A stretch of 64,000 bases of DNA from contig NZ_LZRD01000011.1 of assembly GCF_001687325.1 (NCBI RefSeq), positions 1 through 64,000 on the forward strand, in the 5' to 3' direction. The notes under the pieces were generated by a model. The model ran no database searches. It saw only the letters and a list, made by a program, of their open reading frames with translations, and was not told the origin of the DNA. Made by a program: the position numbers and the translations under genes. This document shows, piece by piece, positions 8,862-17,803 of the stretch (position 1 is its first letter; each line of letters opens with the position of its first letter). The DNA comes from Streptomyces sp. PTY087I2. GTDB lineage: Bacteria > Actinomycetota > Actinomycetes > Streptomycetales > Streptomycetaceae.

Positions 8862-8917
8862 GTACGACGAAGCCCTGGGCCGCTCCCACGAGAGAGCGGC
8901 CCAGGGCTTCGTCGTAC
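8862..8917. terminator. Long hairpin between der and the leftward gene
   Basis: Perfect 24-base arms (8862-8885 and 8894-8917) around an 8-base loop, sitting between the convergent stops of der and the 8938-9273 gene. Its symmetry suits termination in both directions. Confidence 0.9.
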
Positions 8918-8937
8918 TGCCTCTGCCCGTCCGGGCC

Positions 8938-9273
8938 TCAGGAGTCCCGTGACCCCGGCGGCAGCGCTGCGGGACGGGGCCGTCCCGCATGCCGCCCGAC
9001 CCGCTGCCAGGAGCCGAGGCTGCCGGTCGTGTGCTGGCTCTGCCCGCCGCTTCCGCTCTGGCCGCTGTGCCCGCCGTGCGAGGAGGAGGCGGAGTGACCG
9101 CTCAGCGGGGCCCTGGAGGCGAAGAGACCGGCGCCGAAGGCCGAGAAGGAGAGATTCTCCTCGCCGCTCCGGTCGCCCGGCAACGCCCGGAACGAGCGCC
9201 GGTACTCGGAGTACAGCGCGTCGTAGATCGGGGTGGGGGACGGGCCCCCCGACGGATCCTGCGAAGGACGCAT
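8938..9273 (-). CDS. Conserved Streptomyces protein of unknown function
   Basis: 111 residues from the ATG at 9273. The N-terminal half is rich in Pro and Ser with PSPTPIYDALYSEYRRSFRALP, and the C-terminal half is rich in Ser, Gly, His and Gln and probably disordered. No membrane segment or signal is seen. I start at 9273 because third-position GC drops upstream of it, although the frame stays open to 9408, next to the stop of the gene behind it. There is no clear Shine-Dalgarno. I do not recognise a function. Confidence 0.6.
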   Translation of the reverse strand: MRPSQDPSGGPSPTPIYDALYSEYRRSFRALPGDRSGEENLSFSAFGAGLFASRAPLSGHSASSSHGGHSGQSGSGGQSQHTTGSLGSWQRVGRHAGRPRPAALPPGSRDS

Positions 9274-9410
9274 GGCAGGGATCTGACTCTGATGCTGGCG
9301 AGGGGAGTCGTATGAGTGCACGTAGGTGCCAACGACCTCACGGCCCGTCGGATGCGGCCCCGCCGGAGAAATCGCTGTTCGGAGGGGGTGGCCGAGCCGG
9401 CCGGACATGA

Positions 9411-10193
9411 TCAGGTCCCGGCCAGCGGCATCGAGGCGGCGACCAGGAGCCCGTTGACCGCGGCCTTCTCCAGGGCGTCCCGCAGCAGGTCCTCGCGCGG
9501 CTGCTGGCCGATCGTGCCGGCCGGGGCGGCGAAGACGAGGACCGTCTGCGACTTGTTGACCGCCGCCCGCCAGCCCTCGGTGACCTGGAGCGGCTGGTGG
9601 GCCTGCCACCAGGCGACCGGGTTGCCGCCGCCGGCGCTCGGCTGGAGGACGGCGTGCAGCTGACCCACCGCCAGCAGCACGGACCAGCCCGGGAGGACCT
9701 CCGGCAGCCGGTTCATGTCGGGGGCCGGGCGGAAGCCCTGCTCCAGCAGCAGCTGGAGGAACTCGTCGCCCCCGCTGCCGTCGGTGCCGGGCCGGGCGAC
9801 CGGGCCGGTCGGTTCGACGACCAGGGCCGGGCGCAGATCGTTCTCGATGAGGACGAGTCCGCTGGTGATGCCGAGGACGGCCTGTTCGGGCATGAGCCCC
9901 TCCGTGTCCTTCTGCTCGCTTCCGGTGATGCTGCGCACCGCGCCCTGGAGCTGGTCCTCCGCGACCCTGACGACCTGTGAGGGGATGCACGTCGCGTGGG
10001 CGAACGCGAGGACGGCGGTCTCGTCGCCGATGAACAGCACGGTGCTGGTGCGTTCCTGGTCGGAGTCGCCGGGGGTCCGGCAGGAGGTGCAGTCGTAACT
10101 GCCCGGGGCGTTGTCGCCGACGAGCAGCCGGTCGGCTTCGTCGTCGCCGATCTCGGCGCGTACGTCCTGGCTGACGTCGAGCATGCGCGGCAC
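9411..10193 (-). CDS. Conserved protein of unknown function
   Basis: 260 residues from the GTG at 10193, which has GAGGAG five bases upstream. The ATG at 10184 is too far from that site. The protein looks soluble, with an acidic N-terminus (DVRAEIGDDEADRLLVGD), a CTSC pair, and two halves of alternating strands and helices (VLFIGDETAVLAF, VLVFAAPAG). It precedes the gene at 8938-9273 on the same strand with almost no gap, so they probably form an operon. I do not recognise the family. Confidence 0.7.
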   Translation of the reverse strand: MPRMLDVSQDVRAEIGDDEADRLLVGDNAPGSYDCTSCRTPGDSDQERTSTVLFIGDETAVLAFAHATCIPSQVVRVAEDQLQGAVRSITGSEQKDTEGLMPEQAVLGITSGLVLIENDLRPALVVEPTGPVARPGTDGSGGDEFLQLLLEQGFRPAPDMNRLPEVLPGWSVLLAVGQLHAVLQPSAGGGNPVAWWQAHQPLQVTEGWRAAVNKSQTVLVFAAPAGTIGQQPREDLLRDALEKAAVNGLLVAASMPLAGT

Positions 10194-10698
10194 GGGGGCT
10201 CCTCGAACTCGGTGCGTGGGCCGGGTGGTTCCCGGCTCATGAAGAGACAACGCGGGATCCGTGGCCGGGGTCACGCACCTGGGCGGACGGAAGTGCGGCC
10301 AGGTCGACACATCGGTACATCGACTGTTCGGCGTACGGCTCCCGCGTGTCCGGCGTACGGCTTCCGCGACCCGCCCGGAATTTTTGCCGGGACGCAGGCA
10401 ACCTCCCGGCATTTTCCTTCGTCAAGCTCGGAGGAATGTATTGGCGAACGAGTGGCGGGCAGGCGCCGGTTTACCGCACCGGTGGGCCCGTGGGAGCGGG
10501 TCCGGCACATACGGACCCGCAGGAAAACGGATGGGCAGCCTCCGGAACCCGCAGGTCAGTGGGGGTCCGGTGACGGAACCGGGGATCCCGTGCGCCATCT
10601 CGCGGATGCTCCGGGATTTCCCGGCGTATTTCGGGCACAAATCCGCGGGGAAGTGACAGTCTTGACCAGGCCGGGTCGACAGGGGAAACAGCGACACC
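10194..10698. other. Intergenic region before the glycosyltransferase
   Basis: About 500 bases between divergent genes. GC content is lower than in the flanking genes. It holds a hairpin with a short T-run (10385-10415), a short direct repeat of GCGTACGGCT at 10331 and 10353, and presumably the promoters for both directions. GGAGGAA at 10430-10436 precedes a short frame from TTG 10441 to 10656 that I do not accept as a gene. Confidence 0.5.
10385..10415 (+). terminator. Hairpin with T-run and no upstream gene
   Basis: TGCCGGGA (10385-10392) pairs with TCCCGGCA (10404-10411), followed by TTTT. This has classic intrinsic-terminator form on the plus strand, yet no plus-strand gene lies just upstream. 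It may end a short untranslated RNA. Confidence 0.4.
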
Positions 10699-11982
10699 AT
10701 GCATATTTCTTTTCTTCTGCACAATGCCTACGGAATCGGAGGAACGATCCGGACGACGTTCACGCTCGCCCGTACGCTCGCCGAGCGGCACGACGTCGAG
10801 ATCGTGTCCGTCTTCCGGCACCGTGACGCCCCCGTCCTCGGCGCGCCCGAGGGCGTGACGCTGCGCCACCTCGTCGACCTGCGGAAGAAGAGCGCGACCT
10901 ACGACGGTGAGAACCCCGAACACGCCCGGCCCGCCACCGTGTTCCCGCGCGGCGACAGCCGACACAAGCAGTACAGCCGGCTCACCGACGCCCGCATCGC
11001 CGCCCATCTCCGGTCCATCGAGGCGGACGTCGTCGTCGGCACCCGCCCCGGACTCAACGTGCACATCAGCCGGCAGACCCGCCGCGGACCCGTGCGCGTC
11101 GGGCAGGAGCACCTGACCCTCGACAGCCACGGCTACCGGCTGCGCCGCGAGATCGCCCACCGCTACCCGCTGCTCGACGCGCTCACCACCGTCACCCGCG
11201 CCGACGCCGACGACTACCGCGGCCGGCTGAAGCTGCCGGGCGTACGGATCGAGGCCATCCCCAACGCCGTCCCCGAGCCCGCCTGCCCGCCCGCGGACGG
11301 CGACCTGAAGTGGGTCGTCGCGGCCGGCCGGCTGCACCGGGTCAAGCGCTACGACCACCTGGTGCGGGCCTTCGCCCAGGTGTCCGCGGCCCGCCCCGAC
11401 TGGCGGCTGCGCATCTACGGCGACGGGGACGCGACCGGGAACGAACAGGCGGCGCTGCGCGGCCTCATCGACGAACTCGGCCTGCACAACCATGTGTTCC
11501 TGATGGGCTCGGCCAACCCGATGGAGGCCGAATGGCCCAAGGGGTCGATCGCCGCCGTCACCTCGGAGCGCGAGTCCTTCGGCATGACGATCGTCGAGGC
11601 GATGCGCGGCGGACTGCCGGTCGTCGCCACCGACTGCCCGCACGGACCGGCCGAGATCATCGAGGACGGCGTCGACGGCCGCCTGGTGCCGGTCGGCGAC
11701 CCGGACGCGACCGCCGCCGCGCTGCTCCAGCTGATCGAGGACGACGGACTGCGCCACCGGATGGGCGGGGCCGCGCTCAAGGCCTCGGCCCGCTTCGACC
11801 CCGCCCGCATCGCCGAGCAGCACGAGAGCCTCTTCGCCGAACTCGTCGCGCGCGGCACCCAGGGACACGGGCACGGCCCCCTGCGCACCGCGCTGCACCG
11901 CACCCGGGGCAGCGTCCTCGACGGGGCCTACGCCGTGCGCTACAAGGCCGCCGACCTGCTCCGCAAGGGAAGGACCTCATGA
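10699..11982 (+). CDS. Glycosyltransferase family 4
   Basis: 427 residues with two Rossmann-like halves. The N-terminus has GIGGTIRTTF, the glycine-rich acceptor loop seen in GT4 enzymes. The C-terminal half has VAAGRLHRVKRYDHLVRAF and ESFGMTIVEAMRGGLPVVATD, the E-x7-E nucleotide-sugar-binding motif. It would transfer a sugar from a nucleotide donor on the cytoplasmic side, perhaps to a wall polymer or glycolipid. The sugar cannot be inferred. The stop overlaps the start of the next gene. Confidence 0.88.
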   Translation: MHISFLLHNAYGIGGTIRTTFTLARTLAERHDVEIVSVFRHRDAPVLGAPEGVTLRHLVDLRKKSATYDGENPEHARPATVFPRGDSRHKQYSRLTDARIAAHLRSIEADVVVGTRPGLNVHISRQTRRGPVRVGQEHLTLDSHGYRLRREIAHRYPLLDALTTVTRADADDYRGRLKLPGVRIEAIPNAVPEPACPPADGDLKWVVAAGRLHRVKRYDHLVRAFAQVSAARPDWRLRIYGDGDATGNEQAALRGLIDELGLHNHVFLMGSANPMEAEWPKGSIAAVTSERESFGMTIVEAMRGGLPVVATDCPHGPAEIIEDGVDGRLVPVGDPDATAAALLQLIEDDGLRHRMGGAALKASARFDPARIAEQHESLFAELVARGTQGHGHGPLRTALHRTRGSVLDGAYAVRYKAADLLRKGRTS

Positions 11983-12818
11983 ACGCCACCGCCGTACGCG
12001 CCGACTGCGCCGCCGACCGCGCCGGAACCCTCACCTTCGACCTGATGACGGCCCCGGCCCCGGCCCCCGACTCCGTGCTGCTCCTGCGCCGCCGGGGCGC
12101 GGCCGGCAGGAAGCCCGGCGGCACGATACGCATACCGCTCAGCAGGCCGTCGCCCGGGCGGCTGCGGGCGGTGCTCCCCGCCTCCGCCGAACTGGCCGAG
12201 GGACGCTGGGACGCGTATGTCGAGGAGCCCGGGGACGAGCCCGCCGAGGCGGTCGTCGAACCCGGGCTGCGCGATCTGCGGGCCCTCGTCGACCGCTGCC
12301 CGGACACCGGGGCCGCCACCGTCAGCGCCCGGGTCCCGTACCCGACGCTCGACGGCCGGCTCGCCGTGCGCAGCTGGGTCCGCGCCCCGCACGCCGAAGC
12401 GGGCGCCGTCCTCGCGGGCCCGTCCGGCATGACGGTCCGGGGCGTGCTGTACGGCGTCGAGGCGGGGGAGGGGGCCACGGTGGAGGCCCGCCTGCCGGGG
12501 GAGCCGGGCCGGGTGCACAGCGTCCCGCTCACCGCCCCGGACCCGGACGGACCGGCCGGGTCCTTCGCCTTCACCCTGCCCTACGCCCCGGTGGCCGCCG
12601 GACCCGTGCCCGAGGCGCAGCTCTGGCAGCTGTGGCTGGTCCCGGCGGCGGGCGCGGACCGGGTCAGGGTCTCCCGGATCCTCGACGACGTCTGGTCCCG
12701 CAACAAGTCCTTCGTCTACCCGGGCCACCCGGCGGCCCCCGGGGTGCTCGCCGCTCCCTGCTACACCGCCGACAACGACCTCTGCCTGCGCCTGGAGCCC
12801 GCACCGGCCGTCGGCTGA
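11979..12818 (+). CDS. Conserved protein coupled to the glycosyltransferase, function unknown
   Basis: 279 residues. It starts with an ATG overlapping the glycosyltransferase stop, with AAGGGAAGGA upstream. It is rich in beta-strand-like segments (LTFDLMTAP, VSARVPYPTLDGRLAVRSWV, HSVPLTAPD, AQLWQLWLV), suggesting a beta-sandwich protein. There is no signal peptide. Proteins of this kind sit next to teichoic-acid or capsule glycosyltransferases in Streptomyces. Tight coupling implies a role with the enzyme before it, but I do not know the activity. Confidence 0.65.
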   Translation: MNATAVRADCAADRAGTLTFDLMTAPAPAPDSVLLLRRRGAAGRKPGGTIRIPLSRPSPGRLRAVLPASAELAEGRWDAYVEEPGDEPAEAVVEPGLRDLRALVDRCPDTGAATVSARVPYPTLDGRLAVRSWVRAPHAEAGAVLAGPSGMTVRGVLYGVEAGEGATVEARLPGEPGRVHSVPLTAPDPDGPAGSFAFTLPYAPVAAGPVPEAQLWQLWLVPAAGADRVRVSRILDDVWSRNKSFVYPGHPAAPGVLAAPCYTADNDLCLRLEPAPAVG

Positions 12819-12827
12819 GTAAGGGAG

Positions 12828-12858
12828 GGGCTTGCGGACGGGGGCTGTCCGCAAGCCC
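12828..12858 (+). terminator. Hairpin between glycosyltransferase operon and WYL regulator
   Basis: Perfect 12-base arms, 12828-12839 and 12847-12858, with a 7-base loop. It lies 9 bases after the stop and 16 bases before the next ATG, so it could also act as an operator or fold in the 5' leader of the regulator mRNA. Confidence 0.7.
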
Positions 12859-12874
12859 TGGCAGACTCGCCCGC

Positions 12875-13840
12875 ATGTTGGAGACCTCGGCACGGCTGCT
12901 GCGCCTGCTCTCACTGCTCCAGACCCACCGCGACTGGTCCGGCGCCGATCTGGCCGACCGGCTCGGCGTCACCCCGCGCACCGTCCGCCGGGATGTCGAC
13001 AAGCTGCGCGAACTGGGCTACCCGGTGAACGCCGCCCGGGGAACCGGCGGCGGCTACCAGCTCGGGGCGGGCGCCGAGCTGCCGCCGCTGCTGCTCGACG
13101 ACGAGGAGGCCGTCGCGGTCGCCGTCGGCCTGCGCACGGCCGCCGGACACGGCGTCGAGGGCATTGGCGAGTCCTCCGTACGCGCGCTCGCCAAGCTGGA
13201 ACAGGTGCTGCCGAACCGGCTGCGCCGCCGGGTGGGCGCGCTCGGCGCGTTCACCGTGCCGATGCTGCGCGGCCAGGACGCCTCCGCGGTCGACCCCGGC
13301 CTGCTCACCGAGCTGGCCGCGGCCTGCCGGGACGCCGAACGGCTCCGGTTCGCCTACCGGACCCACGGCGGGGAGTCCTCGCGCCGCACGGTCGAGCCGC
13401 ACCGGCTGGTCTGCACCGAGCGCCGCTGGTATCTGGTGGCCTGGGACCTGGAGCGGGAGGCCTGGCGCACCTTCCGGGCCGACCGGATCACCCCGACCCC
13501 GCCCCACGGCCCCCGCTTCGTCCCACGCCCCCCGCCCGCCGAGGATCTGGCGGCGTACGTCTCCCAGGGCGTCGCGGTCTCCGCCTACGCGGCCCGCGCC
13601 GTGATCCTGCTGAAAGCTCCACTGGCGGAGGCAGCCCAGCGGATCTCGCCGTCCGCCGGGGTCCTCGAGGCCGTGGACGCGGACAGCTGCCGGCTGACCA
13701 CGGGCGCGCCGGATCTCACCGTGCTGGTGATCCACGTGCTGGTGATGGGGATCGATTTCGAGGTCGTCGAGCCTCCCGAGCTCACCGAGATGATGCGGGA
13801 CGCGCGGGACCGGCTCACGCGGGCGCTCGACGGACCGTGA
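12875..13840 (+). CDS. WYL-domain transcriptional regulator (YafY/DeoR-type HTH)
   Basis: 321 residues. The N-terminal HTH_11-type helix-turn-helix has LADRLGVTPRTVRRDVDKLRELGYPV. The WYL domain has RRWYLVAWDLEREAWRTFRADRI at about residues 185-207, likely a ligand-binding module. A WCX-like C-terminal part ends in ELTEMMRDARDRL. Such proteins respond to nucleic acid or small ligands. The target here is unknown. A hairpin directly follows the stop. Confidence 0.88.
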   Translation: MLETSARLLRLLSLLQTHRDWSGADLADRLGVTPRTVRRDVDKLRELGYPVNAARGTGGGYQLGAGAELPPLLLDDEEAVAVAVGLRTAAGHGVEGIGESSVRALAKLEQVLPNRLRRRVGALGAFTVPMLRGQDASAVDPGLLTELAAACRDAERLRFAYRTHGGESSRRTVEPHRLVCTERRWYLVAWDLEREAWRTFRADRITPTPPHGPRFVPRPPPAEDLAAYVSQGVAVSAYAARAVILLKAPLAEAAQRISPSAGVLEAVDADSCRLTTGAPDLTVLVIHVLVMGIDFEVVEPPELTEMMRDARDRLTRALDGP

Positions 13841-13842
13841 GT

Positions 13843-13863
13843 CTCCGGGGTGATTCCCCGGAG
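13843..13863 (+). terminator. Hairpin after the WYL regulator
   Basis: CTCCGGGG (13843-13850) and CCCCGGAG (13856-13863) form a perfect 8-base stem with a 5-base loop, three bases after the stop. Confidence 0.75.
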
Positions 13864-14182
13864 TGACAAGGAAATGAAGGTTTACGGGGGAGCGAAATTC
13901 CGGTGTCCCGGCCATTCGGACGAGCCGCCGTTCCGATCGTAAAAGAAGCAGGTCACCCCATGATTCCGGAAGGCTGCCGAGACCATCGTCGGACCGGTGA
14001 ACCGGGACCCCGGATAATGCGCGCCGATGCTTCTCGCCGGTCCGTTCGAGTGAATGGAACCGCGTATATGCGTGTGGGGATCCTGTGACACAAGCGTGAC
14101 CGCCACGGCACGTGGAGATGCAGTGGAACGCCCCGGCGGGCCCCGCCTTCCGTCACGGTCCGGGGCCGCCTACGGTGAGGGC
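13864..14182. other. Intergenic region, no gene seen
   Basis: About 320 bases with lower GC and non-coding codon character in all frames. It presumably holds the promoter of the I78 inhibitor gene. I see no convincing repeat or operator. Confidence 0.5.
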
Positions 14183-14398
14183 ATGGCATCTCTACCGACC
14201 CCTCCAGCACAGCCGGACGACGCCACCGACGCGTATGTCGGCCTCGCCGCCGACGCCGCCGAGCGGCAGGCCAGAAGCCGTGGCTGGGACACGGTCCGGG
14301 CCGTCCCCCCGGGCACGTTCCTGACCATGGAGTTCCGCCACGGCCGCATCAACTTCCAGGTCGAGGACAACACCGTGACGCGCTGCTGGGTGGGCTGA
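14183..14398 (+). CDS. Protease inhibitor I78 family protein
   Basis: 71 residues, the size of the small I78 inhibitors (PF11720) of serine proteases. Family features are the central AAERQARSRGWDTVRAVPPG and the C-terminal REGRIN-like HGRINFQVEDNTVTRCW. There is no signal peptide, so it would act in the cytoplasm or leave by another route. ATG with GGTGAGGG upstream. The genome segment also encodes streptogrisin-type proteases, but a link is only a possibility. Confidence 0.8.
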   Translation: MASLPTPPAQPDDATDAYVGLAADAAERQARSRGWDTVRAVPPGTFLTMEFRHGRINFQVEDNTVTRCWVG

Positions 14399-14430
14399 CC
14401 CGCCCCCGCGCCCGGTTCGGCACCCCGCGA

Positions 14431-14468
14431 ACGCCGAAGGCCCCGACCGTGGTCGGGGCCTTCGGCGT
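14431..14468. terminator. Bidirectional hairpin between convergent genes
   Basis: 18-base arms at 14431-14448 and 14451-14468 pair perfectly with a 2-base spacer. It lies between the I78 gene and the end of the PAP2 gene and would serve both. Confidence 0.88.
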
Positions 14469-14483
14469 CGCTACGGGCCTGTG

Positions 14484-15500
14484 TCAGCCGCCGGTCATCG
14501 GGCGGGCCGGGCTGCCCGCGCGCGGGCCCCGCTCGGTGTGCGGCGGCGGACGGCGGACGCCCGCCGGGGCCACCGGCATGGAGCCCGGGCGCGCGGGGTG
14601 CCCGGTGTGGGCCCGCGCCCGGACACCCGTCGCCGCGTGCCCGGCGGGGAGCACCGGTTCGGCCGGGGCGGTCACGGCCTCGGCGGTGAGGGCGTCGGTG
14701 GCCATCGACTGCGGCAGCAGCACCGGCTGCGGCCCGGTATCGGCCACGGGGGCCGGACCGGCCCCGCCGCGACGCTCCCGCCACCGCTCGCGCATCGCGA
14801 AGATCCAGGCCTCGGTCCGGGCGATCAGCGGCTCGAACCAGGGGAGCGCCAGCAGGATGAGCAGCCCGGCCGCCCATCCCAGCAGGACATCGCTGAGCCA
14901 GTGCGTACCGATGTAGACGGTGGTGAGGCCGACGCCCAGCGAGACCGTCGCGGAGACCGCCGACAGATAGCGCCTGGCCCGGGGCGTGGTGGCCAGATAG
15001 GCGAGGATTCCCCAGGTCACGACGGCGTTCGCGGTGTGCCCGGAGGGAAATATATCGCCGCCGGCGAACATCTCGGCCGAGCCGATCTGCGTCGCGTAGT
15101 GCGGGCCGAGCCGCCCGAGCCCCAGCTTGACCGCGCCCACCGTGACATTGAGCAGCAGCAGGGACGTGCCGAGGACCAGCAGCGGCCGGAGCGTGTGCTG
15201 ACGCCAGGAGCGCCAGCCCAGCCAGCAGGCGACCATCACCGCCGTGGGGCCGCGCTGGCCGAGCACGACGTAGTAGTCCAGGAAGGGGTGCAGCTCGGGC
15301 CACTGCTGGTAGGGCCGGAACAGCATGACCTTCCAGTCCAGGGCCACCAGCCAGGACGTGATCAGCACCGCCCAGACGATGGCGAGATAGAACGCCAACG
15401 TCCCGCCGAAGAGGGCGATGCGGTGACGGCTCATCCGCGGTGCCTCTATCTTCGGCGGTTCCGGCTCCCGGTCCAGCCGGGCAAAGATGTCGGTACGCAC
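14484..15500 (-). CDS. PAP2-superfamily membrane phosphatase
   Basis: 338 residues from the GTG at 15500. Six likely membrane helices start at about residue 25. The PAP2 motifs are present: KLGLGRLGPHYA, FPSGHTANAV (catalytic His) and GTHWLSDVLLG (His-Asp). It would dephosphorylate a lipid phosphate or pyrophosphate, for example undecaprenyl pyrophosphate or phosphatidic acid, on the outer face of the membrane. About 90 Pro/Ala/Arg-rich residues at the C-terminus are not part of the domain and look disordered. The ATG at 15434 is an alternative start. Confidence 0.85.
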   Translation of the reverse strand: MRTDIFARLDREPEPPKIEAPRMSRHRIALFGGTLAFYLAIVWAVLITSWLVALDWKVMLFRPYQQWPELHPFLDYYVVLGQRGPTAVMVACWLGWRSWRQHTLRPLLVLGTSLLLLNVTVGAVKLGLGRLGPHYATQIGSAEMFAGGDIFPSGHTANAVVTWGILAYLATTPRARRYLSAVSATVSLGVGLTTVYIGTHWLSDVLLGWAAGLLILLALPWFEPLIARTEAWIFAMRERWRERRGGAGPAPVADTGPQPVLLPQSMATDALTAEAVTAPAEPVLPAGHAATGVRARAHTGHPARPGSMPVAPAGVRRPPPHTERGPRAGSPARPMTGG

Positions 15501-15997
15501 CCAATCGACGTTACAGCGAGTGAGCGCGCGAGCAGGCCAATCCGGCCGCTTTGTGATGACGATGTGATGTGGACTTTGTCTCGGGACGCCGTCTTTTCCG
15601 GGCGTCGGGAAGAATCCCCGTGATCTTGGCCCCAAAAGCGCGCGGGTTCCGTTCGTAAGCGTGTTTGATCTCTCGGAAAATGAGCCGCACCGGAATCCGC
15701 GGCAATTGATCCCGCCATTCGGGGGAGACGCACGCCGCCCCCGCCGTCCTCGCGCCGGCCGCTTGTGCCCCCGCCGCGACGGGCCCGTCGGCCCTCCCGG
15801 GGGAGCCCCCCGACCGGGTCCGGGATGGCGTACGCCACACTGTGCGGCGGACCGGGGTATGACGTGGACCACGTGTGACCACCCCGAACTCGCGTACGCT
15901 GGCGAATCACTCGCCCGTCGATGCCGGGCCCGAGGGACGCGCACCCCACGTCACCGTCGGTCCGCCGAGCGCGAGGGACTCATCGGGAGGTAGGTAG
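15501..15997. other. Divergent intergenic region, no gene seen
   Basis: About 500 bases of mixed composition between the PAP2 gene and the exporter gene, with lower GC around 15530-15720. It should carry both promoters. No frame has convincing codon usage, and I see no clear inverted repeat that could be an exporter operator. Confidence 0.5.
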
Positions 15998-17701
15998 ATG
16001 TCCGGGACGACCACGGCCGGAGTCCGGCTGCGCAAAGCCGCCGACGACGCCAACCGCTGGGTCGTTCTCGTCGTCCTCTGTCTCAGCCTTCTGGTCGTCG
16101 CCCTCGACGCGACCGTGCTTCATGTCGCGGTTCCGTCCCTCACCGAGGATCTGCGCCCGAGCGGCACGGCCCTTCTGTGGATTGTCGACGCCTACCCCCT
16201 CGTCTGCGCCTCGCTGCTCATTCTCTTCGGCACGCTGGGTGACCGGATCGGCAGACGGCGTGTGCTCCTGATCGGTTACGCGCTGTTCGGCGCAGCCTCC
16301 GTGCTCGCCGCGACGGCCGACACCTCCGGCGTCCTGATAGCGGCCCGGGCCCTCCTCGGCGTCGGCGGCGCGATGATCATGCCCGCCACGCTGTCGATCC
16401 TGCGCCAGGTCTTCCCCGACCGCCGGGAGCGGGCGCTCGCCATCGGGGTGTGGACCGCGGTCGCCGCGGTCGGCGCCGCCACCGGTCCGGTCGTCGGCGG
16501 CTTCCTGGTCGAGCACTTCTGGTGGGGCTCGGTCTTCCTGATCAACATCCCGCTGATGGCCGTGATCCTGCCGCTCGGCCGCTGGCTGCTGCCCGAGTCG
16601 CGCGGCGGCGAGGACGGCCCGTGGGACGTGCTGGGCGCGCTGATGGCCGCGGCCGGGGTGCTCGGCGTCGTCCTGGGCGTCAAGCGCCTGGGCGGCGGTG
16701 CGGGGCTCCTGGATCCGGTCGCGCTCGGCCCGCTGGCCCTCGGTCTCGCCCTCCTGATCGTCTTCGTCCGCCGCCAGAAGCGCCGCAGGCATCCGCTGAT
16801 CGACGTCACGATGTTCGCCCGCCCGGCGTTCTCCACCGCCGTCGGCTGCATCGTGCTGGCCATGCTGGCGCTGGTCGGCCTCCAGCTGATCGCCGTCCAG
16901 TACCTCCAGCTGGTGCTGGGGCTCACCCCGCTGGAGACCGGGCTGCGCCTCCTGCCGCTGACCTTCGCGGCGATGGCCGCGGGCGCCACCGGCTCGTACA
17001 CCCTGCGCCGCCTCGGCCCCCGGCGCATGGTCGGCTGGGGCTTCGTCCTCACCGCCTCCTCCGTGCTGGTGCTCACCGCGATGGGCCAGCACGACCGGCC
17101 GGGACTGCTCACCGCCGCGTTCGTGCTGCTCGGCTTCGGACTGCAAACCACGCTCTTCGGGGCGTACGAGTCGATGCTCAGCGACGCCCCGCCGGAGCGG
17201 GCGGGCGGCGCGGCGGCGATCGGCGAGACCTCCTACCAACTGGGCGCGGGCCTCGGCATCGCCCTGCTCGGCAGTGTCATGAACGCCGCCTACGCCCCCG
17301 GCCTCGCCTCCCTCCGCGAGCAGGGCGTCCCCGCCCGCGCCGGGGCCGAGGCCTCCCACTCGCTGGGCGAGGCCTACCAGGTCGCCGCGCAGCTCGGCGG
17401 CCCGATGGGCGATCTGCTGCGCACCACGGCCCAGCACGCCTTCATCGACGGACTCCACATCACGCTCTTCGTCAGCGCCGGGCTGCTGCTGCTCGGGGCG
17501 CTGGCCGCCCTGCGGCTGCCGAAGGTCATGGAGTGCCCGCCGAAGGAGCCCTGCCGCCGGACCGAAGCCGAACCGGCCGAGCCGGCCAAGGCCGCCGAGC
17601 CCGTCCGGCCCGCCGGGCGTGCCCGCCGGATCCCGCGCCCGATGCTGCCCGCGCGCCGCGAACCGGCCGAGGCGGCGGGCTCTGGACGAGCGGCACACTG
17701 A
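15998..17701 (+). CDS. MFS drug exporter, DHA2 (EmrB/QacA) family
   Basis: 567 residues with about 14 membrane helices. Motif A appears as GTLGDRIGRRR after helix 2, and the N-terminal LDATVLHVAVPSLTEDL is the D1-type start of DHA2 proteins. The helix-5 motif shows as GAATGPVVGGFL. It is predicted to export drugs or metabolites using the proton gradient. The last about 60 residues are a Pro/Ala/Glu-rich cytoplasmic tail. GGGAGGTAG precedes the ATG. No adjacent regulator gene is present. Confidence 0.9.
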   Translation: MSGTTTAGVRLRKAADDANRWVVLVVLCLSLLVVALDATVLHVAVPSLTEDLRPSGTALLWIVDAYPLVCASLLILFGTLGDRIGRRRVLLIGYALFGAASVLAATADTSGVLIAARALLGVGGAMIMPATLSILRQVFPDRRERALAIGVWTAVAAVGAATGPVVGGFLVEHFWWGSVFLINIPLMAVILPLGRWLLPESRGGEDGPWDVLGALMAAAGVLGVVLGVKRLGGGAGLLDPVALGPLALGLALLIVFVRRQKRRRHPLIDVTMFARPAFSTAVGCIVLAMLALVGLQLIAVQYLQLVLGLTPLETGLRLLPLTFAAMAAGATGSYTLRRLGPRRMVGWGFVLTASSVLVLTAMGQHDRPGLLTAAFVLLGFGLQTTLFGAYESMLSDAPPERAGGAAAIGETSYQLGAGLGIALLGSVMNAAYAPGLASLREQGVPARAGAEASHSLGEAYQVAAQLGGPMGDLLRTTAQHAFIDGLHITLFVSAGLLLLGALAALRLPKVMECPPKEPCRRTEAEPAEPAKAAEPVRPAGRARRIPRPMLPARREPAEAAGSGRAAH

Positions 17702-17803
17702 CCCGTAACGTCAGCACGACGCCCTGACTACCACTGCTAGTTTTCGGAGGGCGGGCGTCTCCCGGTCCCTCCGAGCACCGTGCGAGCCGCCGGAGGCACC
17801 CTC

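Noticed and set aside
10441..10656. Short frame from TTG after GGAGGAA in the pre-glycosyltransferase gap
   Set aside because: Codon usage is mixed, the peptide resembles nothing, and TTG starts need better support. The Shine-Dalgarno-like sequence alone is not enough.
13903..14088. Open frame in the gap before the I78 inhibitor
   Set aside because: Third-position composition is non-coding and no ribosome site or homologue pattern is seen.
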